Positions 9,852-20,283 of a stretch of DNA of 64,000 nt are shown here, one piece after another; position 1 is the stretch's first letter; each line of letters begins with the position of its first letter. The notes under the pieces are model-generated. The model ran no database searches and was not told where the DNA came from. It saw only the letters and a list, made by a program, of their open reading frames with translations. Source of the stretch: Yoonia maritima (GTDB taxonomy: Bacteria > Pseudomonadota > Alphaproteobacteria > Rhodobacterales > Rhodobacteraceae). The DNA lies in assembly GCF_002933395.1 (NCBI RefSeq), contig NZ_PKFN01000015.1, positions 39,485 to 103,484 on the forward strand, written 5' to 3'. The translations under genes were made by a program, and so were the position numbers.

Positions 9852-10434
9852 GCACCGCGAGCCAAGCGCGAAGATAAGGCGCAAGCCGATCTTGAACATC
9901 AACGCTGTTGTGCAACGCGCAAAACTCCAAAGCGATGGCTTGGATAATGAACGCCTGAATGCCCTCGGCCAATAACATCGCATCGACATCGCTGCGTACG
10001 ATGTGTGGTTGCAACCTCTCGACCCATGTCGCAAATAACATGACCTGTTCCATGAAGTTCACCGAAATCAGCTCTGTCGTTTCAATCGCCGCTGCGCCTG
10101 AAAACCTAATCACGACATCAAATACGACACGGTTTTGGCCCATATAACCCATGAGCGGCCCAAGCGCCGGGCCAAAGCCGTCAACTGTATCCGGGGCAGG
10201 CGCCTGCGCAATTTGTTTCAGAATGCGGTCCATTTCTTGACCGATCAGAAATGCCATGAGGCGGTCTTTGTCTTCGAAATGCGAAAAGAACGTCCCCTTG
10301 GCGACTTTTGCACGCGCAACCACGTCTTCAACACGCAAAGCGGCAAAGCCAGATTCTGCGACGATTTCACTGGCTGCGTCGATCAATCGTTGGCGCGTCG
10401 CGATGCGGCGCTTTTGTGGGGGGCGTGTTTCCAT
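9835..10434 (-). CDS. TetR-family transcriptional regulator
   Basis: A 199-residue repressor-type protein. The N-terminal helix-turn-helix is visible as FAALRVEDVVARAKVAKGTF followed by FSHFEDKDRL (about residues 30-60); the C-terminal ligand domain is not conserved in detail. It is divergent from the flavodoxin-fold oxidoreductase at 10538, and the 103-base gap holds three near-identical dyads (10457, 10479, 10510), so it very likely controls both. Its own -10-like TATTCT sits so close to the ATG that its mRNA may have almost no leader. Confidence 0.92.
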   Translation of the reverse strand: METRPPQKRRIATRQRLIDAASEIVAESGFAALRVEDVVARAKVAKGTFFSHFEDKDRLMAFLIGQEMDRILKQIAQAPAPDTVDGFGPALGPLMGYMGQNRVVFDVVIRFSGAAAIETTELISVNFMEQVMLFATWVERLQPHIVRSDVDAMLLAEGIQAFIIQAIALEFCALHNSVDVQDRLAPYLRAWLAVPRSAQ

Positions 10435-10456
10435 GAACGGTAGAATACCAATATTT

Positions 10457-10521
10457 TGACCCTGGTCAAATTTTTAATTGACCGTGGTCATTTTTTGGCG
10501 CTATGAAAGTGACCGTAGTCA
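10457..10521. promoter_or_regulatory. Three TGACC-NN-GGTCA operators in a divergent promoter
   Basis: Dyads TGACCCTGGTCA (10457-10468), TGACCGTGGTCA (10479-10490) and TGACCGTAGTCA (10510-10521). Centres are 22 and 31 bp apart, close to two and three helical turns. The middle dyad overlaps a -35-like TTGACC (10478-10483) that is 17 bp from CTATGA (10501-10506), driving the oxidoreductase. The left dyad overlaps a TTGACC facing the TetR gene. Confidence 0.8.
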
Positions 10522-10537
10522 ATTTTAAGGATTCGTC

Positions 10538-11128
10538 ATGACACAGAAACGTATTATCGTGCTCAATGGACACCCTGGCCCGACCTCACTGTCGCGCCAG
10601 TTTTCTGAAAAATATGCGGCTGCTGCCCGTGATGCGGGCAATGACGTGCGCCTACACCATCTGCCTGAAATGTCGTTCGACATTGATTATGGGTTTGCAG
10701 GTTACGAAAACGCCAAACCCCTCGAACCCGACCTCGAAACTTTCTTGGCTGACTTGGAATGGGCCGAGCATTTCGTGGTGGCGACGCCAATGTGGTGGGG
10801 TGGGTTACCTGCAAAGCTGAAAGGGCTTTTCGATCGCTCATTCCTGCCGGGCCGCGCTTTTAACACAAGGGTGAAAAAGTTGGGAATGCCGGCCCCGATG
10901 CTAACGGGAAAGACCGCGCGCATCATTCTGACATCGGACACGCCACGTTGGTTCGAACGCCTCATCTACCGCAACGCGATCATGCACCAAACAAGCAAAC
11001 AGATCATGGGTTTCGCGGGGATCAAACCAACACGCTACACCTATTTTTCAGGCGCAAGCGAGGCGTCAGACGCAAAGGTCAAAGGCTGGTTTACCAAGGT
11101 TGAGGCAATTGGAAAAAGAGCAGGGTAA
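10538..11128 (+). CDS. Flavodoxin-fold NAD(P)H-dependent oxidoreductase
   Basis: A 196-residue protein of the MdaB/KefF-like flavodoxin_2 family, FMN- or FAD-dependent reductases of quinones and related compounds. The nucleotide-binding start is IIVLNGHPGPTSLSRQF, and the central conserved motif is FVVATPMWWGGLPAKLKGLFDRSFLPG (about residues 78-104 by position). It is divergent from, and likely repressed by, the TetR protein, which suggests induction by a quinone or electrophile. That inducer is an inference from family behaviour. Confidence 0.88.
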   Translation: MTQKRIIVLNGHPGPTSLSRQFSEKYAAAARDAGNDVRLHHLPEMSFDIDYGFAGYENAKPLEPDLETFLADLEWAEHFVVATPMWWGGLPAKLKGLFDRSFLPGRAFNTRVKKLGMPAPMLTGKTARIILTSDTPRWFERLIYRNAIMHQTSKQIMGFAGIKPTRYTYFSGASEASDAKVKGWFTKVEAIGKRAG

Positions 11129-11178
11129 CGGGCGCACTCCAAACTCCGCTTAAAACCACAAAATCTTGTGTCATTTGC

Positions 11179-11207
11179 GTGACAAACATCCGTAAACCGC
11201 ATATATT
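11179..11207 (+). promoter_or_regulatory. Predicted gyrB promoter
   Basis: GTGACA (11179-11184), a 17-base spacer, then TATATT (11202-11207). Transcription would start about 20 bases before the gyrB ATG, and AAGGA at 11216 serves as ribosome site. Confidence 0.6.
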
Positions 11208-11217
11208 TTGCGCATAA

Positions 11218-13650
<2,433 letters not shown>

Positions 13651-13756
13651 TTGTTTGTAGGGAAGCGGATAAGCTTGCGTGGCGCGCATAAGCTTGCGCG
13701 TCATGGGTGATACTTTAGAGGCCGAAACCGTATTTATTCAATTACTTACATGATTT

Positions 13757-13781
13757 CCCCCAAGTTACTCGACTTAGGGGG
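13757..13781 (+). terminator. Hairpin after gyrB
   Basis: CCCCC and GGGGG arms extended by AAGT/ACTT around TACTCG, with one bulged base, followed by TTT. It is a possible terminator about 110 bases after the gyrB stop. The segment before it (13650-13750) holds the direct repeat ATAAGCTTGCG at 13669 and 13688. Confidence 0.45.
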
Positions 13782-13852
13782 TTTGGCCATGCTTGTCGCT
13801 TCTCACGGAAAACCCAGAGAACTTTCAAATTGACCCTTTAGTCAGTCGTTGG

Positions 13853-14239
13853 CTATTGCCCATGATGGCGCACAGGCGTGAACATGGATCCATCCCGTGT
13901 AACAGGTACGAAGATCATCTTCTCTGGGACGATGTCGGCTGTCTTACCGGCCTCCTTAAAATCAGGTTCCTCTTCCTGCCAGATGGAAGCCAGATACCCC
14001 TTCTTTTTCTGCAACCAGGAGGCGGCGCTCAGCGCCTTGATTCCGCCATCAGAACCGGGTTCAAAGGGGCCATCGGTCTCTGAAAGCAAGTTGCGCACAC
14101 GGCCCTCGGAGACACTGCCAAGCACTGCCGGCGAGCGCAGGTCGACCTCTCCCTCACCAAAATCGATCGCCAAGCGTGAGCATGCAAGGTCTGCGATCCG
14201 CAATAGTGCAGTGTCGCCACCGTTAATATGCGCAACGTA
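13853..14239 (-). pseudogene. Remnant of a conserved roseobacter protein
   Basis: On the minus strand an open frame reads from about VAHINGGDTALLRIADLA through GEGEVDLRSPAVLGSVSEGR to KIFVPVTRDGSMFTP-like sequence (here MIFVPVTRDGSMFTP), then ends in unrelated VRHHGQ and a stop. My recollection is that full-length Rhodobacteraceae proteins of this type continue well beyond VPVTRDGS with a further 50 or so residues; they are missing here. No ATG or ribosome site fits the N-terminus (only a TTG inside the conserved part). I therefore read it as a truncated, untranslated remnant. Function of the family is unknown to me. Confidence 0.5.
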
Positions 14240-14743
14240 GCTAGAGGGTGGAATATTGTCGCTATACCAACAGAAGCAAAGGCAGAAAGCTACGAGCTTG
14301 ACGATACTTCGCGACTATAGCAGTTCCGGCATCTCCACTTGGTATGCGCGCAGGTGGCGCAAAGTTATCTGCGCATTGCAATGGCTAAGTCATTGTTTCA
14401 TGGTACGCGAGGCGCAATATTACGCGCTTCCCTACATTGTTGTGGGCAGCGCATAGTGCTTCGCGCTGCCCATAATATTTCGCAAGTTGCGCAAAACATT
14501 ATACTTCAGGAAATTAGACCTCAGAAAAACGCGGTAAAAAATCTTGCGTTAATTCCAAATTTTCGTCCAGGCATCTGACTATCGCGTCGTCACTTTGACG
14601 TCACTGGTTTGTAAACAGTATTACGCACCGACTTTCTGAACGGGCTTAGACACACTTGAAACCTGCCACAGCCCGATAGTGACAGCTTTTCGCGATGCGG
14701 TTAGTGTCTGTTTATTGGGTGTATTCTGGGCCGTGAGGCGTTG
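14240..14743. other. Gene-free stretch with a 10-bp hairpin
   Basis: About 500 bases without a credible gene. It holds a perfect 10-bp hairpin, TGGGCAGCGC at 14443-14452 and GCGCTGCCCA at 14463-14472 with a 10-base loop, and several scattered GCGCAA words (around 14354, 14413, 14489). No T run follows the hairpin. I see no RNA gene I can name. Confidence 0.5.
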
Positions 14744-14760
14744 ATGGGGGGGGGCGAATT

Positions 14761-15234
14761 TTGGCGCAGGCGATCAGCATTAGAGATGTCACCAAGAGTG
14801 ACTACGATCAATGGAGATCGCTGTGGGGGCAATATAACGCCTTCTACGGGCGGGAAGGTCCAACCGCCCTGTCTGACGCTATTATTCCATCGACTTGGCG
14901 ACGGTTCTTTGACCCCAACGAACAGGTGTTTTGCCTCGTGGCAGAGAGCGGAGGGAATCTTGTCGGCCTCGCTCACTACATCTTTCACCGAAACACGATT
15001 ACGATTGAAAATACCTGTTACCTTCAGGACCTTTTTTCCGATTCCAAGATGCGTGGGTTGGGCATAGGCCGACAGCTAGTGACCGAATTCTACGAGCGCG
15101 CAAGACTTGCTGGAACGCGCGGGGTCTACTGGCACACGCACTCATCCAATCAAACAGCAATGAAGTTATATGACAAGATGGCAGAGAACACAGAATTTGT
15201 TGTCTATCGGCGTTCACTTTCCAAACGACGCTGA
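14761..15234 (+). CDS. GNAT-family N-acetyltransferase beside a G9 tract
   Basis: A 157-residue acetyltransferase: ISIRDVTKSDYDQWRSLW at the start, then LVAESGGNLVGLAHY, and the acetyl-CoA loop MRGLGIGRQLVTEFYERA (about residues 97-114), followed by HTHSSNQTAMKLYDKM. Substrate unknown. The frame's first start is TTG 14761, with no convincing ribosome site. A better ATG at 14744 is out of frame by one base and runs straight into nine consecutive G residues (14746-14754); one extra G would put that ATG in frame. Expression may therefore depend on tract length, or the tract may be misread. Confidence 0.85.
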   Translation: MAQAISIRDVTKSDYDQWRSLWGQYNAFYGREGPTALSDAIIPSTWRRFFDPNEQVFCLVAESGGNLVGLAHYIFHRNTITIENTCYLQDLFSDSKMRGLGIGRQLVTEFYERARLAGTRGVYWHTHSSNQTAMKLYDKMAENTEFVVYRRSLSKRR

Positions 15235-15314
15235 AGTGGCCATCGGCGTGTAAATGAACTGGCAGCTAAACCCAACAAAAGAGCATCACCTTGTGACGTC
15301 CCCCCGTAACGTTT

Positions 15315-16373
15315 TCAGCCTTTGCGCCATCGTGTAAAGACAATCGGTGCTATCGCGATGACCAATGTAATCCGGAAAATATGCATCACCGATACATAGG
15401 TGACGTCTTGTTCGAGCGCGAGCGCGAGCAAAGACATTTCGGTCAGTCCGCCGGGGGAATAGGCGAGGAAAGCTTGGCTAGTGGGGAGGCCGTTTGGCCA
15501 CGCGATAAGCAGCGCAAAGATCACCGCAACCACAAGCATGGCCCCCGATGCAAGGGCGGCCAAGGCAAGGTCGCGTCCGACCTGTGCTAAACTTGCGCCT
15601 GCAAAACGGGTGCCGATGATGGTGCCGATCGTGATCTGCGCAATAATGATTAGCAAAGTTGGTGGCGCGACGCTGACCCAACCGATGATATGTGCCGCGC
15701 CTGATAGGATCATCGGGCCAAAAACAGGGGCTGCAGGTAGCTTGATCTGATTGCCGAACCATGTGCCTGCTACGGCACAAAACCCTAAAATCGCATAGTC
15801 CACCCACGTCAGCGCATCTAGATGCACCCAATTCGATGCACTGCGTGATCCACTGGTTACGCCCAAAACGAGCCCAAAGAACAGTGCGACGAACACAATA
15901 ACGACCAAAATCCGGGCCGCATGGGCAAGCGCGATCCGGCGTTCGTCACCACCTGCTTCGGCGCCTAGCATCAGCATTTCGTTAATACCGCCGGGCATCG
16001 CAGCATAAAACGCGGTGACCGTGTCGTAACCGCCTAACCGTCGGTATACCGTGAACGACACGGCAGAAGCGCATGCCAAAAACACCGGTAACAGCAACAA
16101 GGTCAGTACCCATGAATGCAAAAGCCCAAACACTTCGGCTGTGACACCAGACCCCAACAAGACCCCGATCACGGGAATAACAATAGGGCGTAACCGTGTT
16201 GGTGCGCGAACGGGTAGGTGGCACATTGCGGCGACAGTGTTACCCATCATCGGCCCAAGCATCCACGGCAAAGGTAACCCGACAGAATATGCACCCACGC
16301 CACAGATCGTCCCAATCAGCAAAGCCAGCATTTGTGTGCTTAGCCCGGCAACACGTCGATTGGTCAGGGGCAT
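15315..16373 (-). CDS. AbrB-family membrane protein
   Basis: Polytopic inner-membrane protein of 352 residues, from the family (PF05145) named for AbrB and often labelled a putative ammonia monooxygenase. It has the internal duplication typical of the family: LPWMLGPMMGNTVAA in the first half and PAAPVFGPMILSGAAHI in the second, and the paired PGGINEMLMLG and SPGGLTEMSLLAL motifs. I start at ATG 16373, which has AAGGA seven bases upstream; longer in-frame starts exist. Transport role is suspected for the family but unproven. Confidence 0.85.
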   Translation of the reverse strand: MPLTNRRVAGLSTQMLALLIGTICGVGAYSVGLPLPWMLGPMMGNTVAAMCHLPVRAPTRLRPIVIPVIGVLLGSGVTAEVFGLLHSWVLTLLLLPVFLACASAVSFTVYRRLGGYDTVTAFYAAMPGGINEMLMLGAEAGGDERRIALAHAARILVVIVFVALFFGLVLGVTSGSRSASNWVHLDALTWVDYAILGFCAVAGTWFGNQIKLPAAPVFGPMILSGAAHIIGWVSVAPPTLLIIIAQITIGTIIGTRFAGASLAQVGRDLALAALASGAMLVVAVIFALLIAWPNGLPTSQAFLAYSPGGLTEMSLLALALEQDVTYVSVMHIFRITLVIAIAPIVFTRWRKG

Positions 16374-16483
16374 GTTTCGTCCTTTTGGCAATGGGGATAC
16401 CCTAGCAATATGCCTCGTCTTTCGTAGGGTCAACGCGTGACGGCCATGCAGTCACCGCATGTATTTCAGCAAAAGGTTATTTT

Positions 16484-16695
16484 ATGGAAAATTTCGACGC
16501 AGCGACGTTTGGAACGTTGAACGCGGAATGAAATTGGTGCCGCTGCCGATGCGCTACGCATATCCACCAGAACTGGACTTGATGGCGCGGTTGCTAGGTT
16601 TGCAGCTTAAACATCGTTGGGGCGGTTGGGGTAAAGCCGCCTTTACCGCCGATAGCAAATTCCATGTGTCGGTCTATGAAAAACCATTGGACTAG
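16484..16695 (+). pseudogene. SAM methyltransferase reduced by internal deletion
   Basis: AAAAGG and ATG 16484 start MENFDAATFGTLNAE, which resembles the first residues of a class I methyltransferase family common in roseobacters, then hit a stop at 16529. In another frame the immediately following sequence encodes the C-terminus of the same kind of protein, LPMRYAYPPELDLMARLLGLQLKHRWGGW through HVSVYE. The central SAM-binding domain (roughly 180 residues in intact proteins, by my recollection) is absent. I read this as an internal deletion with loss of frame. The stop overlaps the end of the convergent permease gene. Confidence 0.72.
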
Positions 16696-17921
16696 TTAAT
16701 CCAGATCGGGCCAATCAGTAAAAACAAGCAGCTGATCGCCCCGATCATTGGGAACGCGATGGGGACTGTGAACGTGCCTTCGGGTGCGGGATCACCACGG
16801 TGTTTTACGTGTACCAATGCGATATTCACCAAAACAAACACGGCCAAAATGACCTGTGATGTCAGCGACACCAGAAAATCCAATGGGATCGCCAACGCAG
16901 AAACAAGCATGATCGCCGTGATAATGATTGTCGCGGTTAACGGGGTGCGTCGTTTGGGGTCAATTTTGGCGAGGCGGGCGGGCAGCTGCCTACGTTTGGC
17001 AAGCCCATAAACAACCCGAGCTGCCATGATGATTTCAATCACCACGCCGTTCATGGTCGCGACAATGGCCACCAGTGTAATCGCGATTGGGGACATGCCG
17101 GTTAGCCGTTCAAACAGCAACCCAACCGGGGCTTTTGATGCGATCAGTTCTTCTTGGGGGACAGCACGGACTGCGACCAGCATCACCCAAAAGTAGATCA
17201 CCGTCACGGCCACTAACGATATTCCAATTGCCCACGGCATTGTTGTGCGCGGGTTTTTGGTCTCTTCGACCAGATTGACCACGTCGTCAAAGCCAATGAA
17301 CGCAAAGAAAGCAATCAGGCTTGCCGCCAGCACGCCCGCCATTGCGGTTCCATCTGAAAACGACGGGATGACAGTCTCGATTTCGGTAATTATCGCGGGG
17401 TCAGCACGGTAACCTGCGTAAACGATGATCAGTAAGCCCAACACTTCGATGACCGTTAGCACGCCTGCAAAAGTCACCGATTCCTGAACCCCAAGGGTGG
17501 CGACCCACCCCATCATCAGCACGATTGCGATAACGATAATGGGTTCCGGTAGCGGGATTATCTGGGCGACATATCCAGCGCAGCCCAAACTAATGGCAGC
17601 ACCCGCGATCGTTGCAGCAAAGATGATCGATAATCCAACGCCTAATGTCAGCCACGACCAGCCAAATGCGGAATCCACGTAAACCGCTTCACCAGCGCTG
17701 AGCGGGATACGACCTGAAAACTCTGCAAAGCTAAGCGCGCTAAAGCTCATCACGCCAGCAGCGACAAGAAATGCAGCAGGGGCATAGATACCTGCAACTG
17801 CGGCGGCTTCGCCAATCAGGACATAGATGCCTGCGCCAATCGTGATGCCAAGCCCGTACAAAACAAGCAAAGGAAGACCAATTGCGCGACGCAGTTGTGG
17901 TTCGGCAGCTTCCGATGACAT
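16692..17921 (-). CDS. APC-family amino-acid permease
   Basis: Inner-membrane transporter of 409 residues with about 12 hydrophobic helices. The first helix carries the substrate-binding turn GITIGAGIYVLIGE, and SFAEFSGRIPLSAGEAVYVDSAFG is the second conserved region, as in cationic or neutral amino-acid/polyamine permeases. ATG 17921 is chosen because AAGGA precedes it; a TTG lies one codon upstream. The substrate cannot be fixed. It converges on the methyltransferase remnant, overlapping its last bases. Confidence 0.9.
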   Translation of the reverse strand: MSSEAAEPQLRRAIGLPLLVLYGLGITIGAGIYVLIGEAAAVAGIYAPAAFLVAAGVMSFSALSFAEFSGRIPLSAGEAVYVDSAFGWSWLTLGVGLSIIFAATIAGAAISLGCAGYVAQIIPLPEPIIVIAIVLMMGWVATLGVQESVTFAGVLTVIEVLGLLIIVYAGYRADPAIITEIETVIPSFSDGTAMAGVLAASLIAFFAFIGFDDVVNLVEETKNPRTTMPWAIGISLVAVTVIYFWVMLVAVRAVPQEELIASKAPVGLLFERLTGMSPIAITLVAIVATMNGVVIEIIMAARVVYGLAKRRQLPARLAKIDPKRRTPLTATIIITAIMLVSALAIPLDFLVSLTSQVILAVFVLVNIALVHVKHRGDPAPEGTFTVPIAFPMIGAISCLFLLIGPIWIN

Positions 17922-17986
17922 CAATGGCTTCCTTGGTTGTGCGTCATCATCCTAGTATAGGAATGCAAACCAAGCCTTGATCTAAA

Positions 17987-18895
17987 TCACAAGCCGCCGA
18001 TGTGATGCGTTCCGCGTTTCTTCGCGAGCGCGATCTGCTTTTGTCGCTCACGGAATCGGGTTTTGTCTTCTTCGGTGGTCTCATGCGCACATTGATGACA
18101 TGCGACGCCTTCTTCAAATTCAGCGCGGTTGCGGTCTTCGGGAAGGATCGGGCGGCGGCAGGCATAGCACAAGACATGCGGGCCTTCCTTCAACTCATGA
18201 CCAACGCTCACACGGGCGTCAAAGACGAAACATTCGCCGTCCCACTTACTTTGTTCCTGGGGGACTTCCTCAAGGTATTTCAGAATGCCGCCCTTCAAGT
18301 GGTAAACATCCTCAACACCTTGGCCCATCAGAAAGTTCGTGGATTTTTCACAACGAATGCCGCCAGTGCAGAACATCGCAATACGCTTGTTATGAAAGCG
18401 ATGCTTGTTTTCTTCCCACCATGCTGGGAATTCGCCAAAGGATTTGGTCAACGGGTCAATCGCCCCATCAAACGTCCCAATCGCGACCTCATAATCGTTG
18501 CGCGTATCAATCACAGCCACATCCGGCGCGCTGATCAATTCGTTCCAATCAGCCGGATCAACATAATGCCCGGTGCCATTCGCAATTGGGTCAACATCGG
18601 GTTGGCCCATGGTCACGATTTCGCGCTTCAGGCGCACCTTCATACGGTGGAACGGCGGCACGCTCGCGGTGCTTTCTTTCCATTCGAAATTAGTACAGCC
18701 CGGCAAAGACTGAATATGCGCGACAACCGCATCAATACCTTCGCGGCTACCAGCGATGGTACCGTTGACACCCTCTTTAGCGAGCAACAACGTCCCGCTG
18801 ATCCCCTGCGATTTGCACAGGTCCAAAAGCGGCCCTTGCAACGCGGCAGGGTCATCAAAGCGTGTAAAGTGATATAGTGCAGCTACTGTATACAT
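17987..18895 (-). CDS. trhO: tRNA uridine(34) hydroxylase, rhodanese-fold
   Basis: Oxygen-dependent enzyme that hydroxylates uridine 34 of certain tRNAs as a first step to 5-methoxy- or 5-carboxymethoxyuridine. The 302-residue protein is a classic YceA/TrhO: N-terminal acylphosphatase-like domain (GISGTLLLAKEGVNGTIAG), then a rhodanese domain with VAVIDTRNDYEV and the active loop CTGGIRCEKS (Cys176, Cys182), and a C-terminal Cys-rich part with CYAC and CHQC pairs. Length is typical. A 25-base gap separates it from the Hsp70-like gene on the same strand, so the two may be cotranscribed. Confidence 0.95.
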   Translation of the reverse strand: MYTVAALYHFTRFDDPAALQGPLLDLCKSQGISGTLLLAKEGVNGTIAGSREGIDAVVAHIQSLPGCTNFEWKESTASVPPFHRMKVRLKREIVTMGQPDVDPIANGTGHYVDPADWNELISAPDVAVIDTRNDYEVAIGTFDGAIDPLTKSFGEFPAWWEENKHRFHNKRIAMFCTGGIRCEKSTNFLMGQGVEDVYHLKGGILKYLEEVPQEQSKWDGECFVFDARVSVGHELKEGPHVLCYACRRPILPEDRNRAEFEEGVACHQCAHETTEEDKTRFRERQKQIALAKKRGTHHIGGL

Positions 18896-18921
18896 GGGGA
18901 TCAGATAAGCCTGTTGTTTTG

Positions 18922-20166
18922 TTAGGGCAAGGGACGCGATGCCGCAATCGCAAGGCCATCGGCCACAGCGGTAAAGGCTTCGGCACGTTCCATCGCTGCA
19001 TGCGGAAAGATAGTGGTCATGGCGCTCTCGACCACATGCAGCAGGCTCGACCCACCAACAAAGACGATTTTGCCGATCTTATCGGGGGTGACATCGGCCA
19101 TGCGCAGGGTTTCGGTCGCGCAAGTGCTGATCTCATCCGCATGATCCGTCAGGATCTCACCCAGCTGCGGCTTGCTAAACCGTGCCCATAATTCGCGCTC
19201 AATGACACGCAGATCAATCCCGGCCTCGTCCACATCCGGTTTGTTGATGTGGATTTTCCCGGCCTCTACCGCAAAAGCGATATCATGCCCCAATTCCATA
19301 TCTAAAACCGTATTAAGCCGCGCGAATAGCGCAGGATCAATGCCCAGCTTTGCAAAATCCGCCGCCATACGTTTGTTTTCGGGCGTATAGGTGAATGGGA
19401 TTTTCTGCCAAGTCGCGAGATCATTAAAGATCGCATTCGGCGCGGTGTGACGACCAGAGCCCATGGCATTGCGCACCTCTGCGCCACGACCCAACAACGG
19501 CATGACCTGATCAATGCTAATCGCGCGATCAAAATCCGTACCGCCGACACGCACACCATGGCTGGCAATCACGCGGGTATTGTCACCGTCACGCTCAAAC
19601 ACCGAGAAATCGGATGTACCACCGCCGATATCCACGATCAGACCCAGCGCACCCGCATCAAGCGGACCACTGGCCAGCGCAGCGGCTTCGGGCTCATACA
19701 TAAAATGCACGTCCTTAAAACCCGCGATCATATATGCCTCGCGCAGATCGACCTCGGCCTGTGCATTGCGCGCGTCATCGGCTGAATGAAACCGCACCGG
19801 GCGGCCAGAAAGGGCAACATCATAGGTCTGCCCAGTCGCGGCCTCAGCCCTTTCGCGGATCATGCGCAAAAAACGCGCGACGACTTCGATCAGGGTCAGA
19901 CGTTCATAAGCTACCTGACGCTTTTCCCGCATCAACGGCGTGCCCAAAACGGACTTCAACGCACGCATAAATCGGCCCTCGCGTCCCTCAATCAATGCGG
20001 CATTCGCAACCGACCCATAGGTCGTGACCTTGCGGTCATAATCAAAGAACACAGAGGTCGGTAGCGTCGTGCGCCCCGGCTCGACCTCGATCAAAAACGG
20101 CCGATCCCCAGCCAGCACACCTGCCGCCGTATTCGAGGTCCCAAAGTCGATACCCAAAACCGCCAT
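18922..20166 (-). CDS. Hsp70-like protein, YegD type
   Basis: Actin/Hsp70-fold ATPase of 414 residues. Phosphate-binding loops are GIDFGTSNTAAGVLAG at the N-terminus and LIVDIGGGTSDFSVF near residue 210; KIVFVGGSSLLHVVE is the adenosine-side motif. The substrate-binding lid domain of true DnaK is missing, as in YegD proteins, so it is probably not a general chaperone. Partner and client are unknown. AGGAG precedes the ATG. The gene is divergent from the metallophosphoesterase. Confidence 0.88.
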   Translation of the reverse strand: MAVLGIDFGTSNTAAGVLAGDRPFLIEVEPGRTTLPTSVFFDYDRKVTTYGSVANAALIEGREGRFMRALKSVLGTPLMREKRQVAYERLTLIEVVARFLRMIRERAEAATGQTYDVALSGRPVRFHSADDARNAQAEVDLREAYMIAGFKDVHFMYEPEAAALASGPLDAGALGLIVDIGGGTSDFSVFERDGDNTRVIASHGVRVGGTDFDRAISIDQVMPLLGRGAEVRNAMGSGRHTAPNAIFNDLATWQKIPFTYTPENKRMAADFAKLGIDPALFARLNTVLDMELGHDIAFAVEAGKIHINKPDVDEAGIDLRVIERELWARFSKPQLGEILTDHADEISTCATETLRMADVTPDKIGKIVFVGGSSLLHVVESAMTTIFPHAAMERAEAFTAVADGLAIAASRPLP

Positions 20167-20283
20167 TTGCGCCTCCTGCTGCTTAAATGAAAGGCAGGCG
20201 AGGTACGCGATTACAAACTTATCGTCAAGCCCTCGACGTTTTTGAAAATCGCGCTTAGGTTGTAATTCTAATTGGGAGACTTC

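Noticed and set aside
13793..14240. Plus-strand frames after gyrB
   Set aside because: They are antisense to the recognisable conserved remnant on the minus strand.
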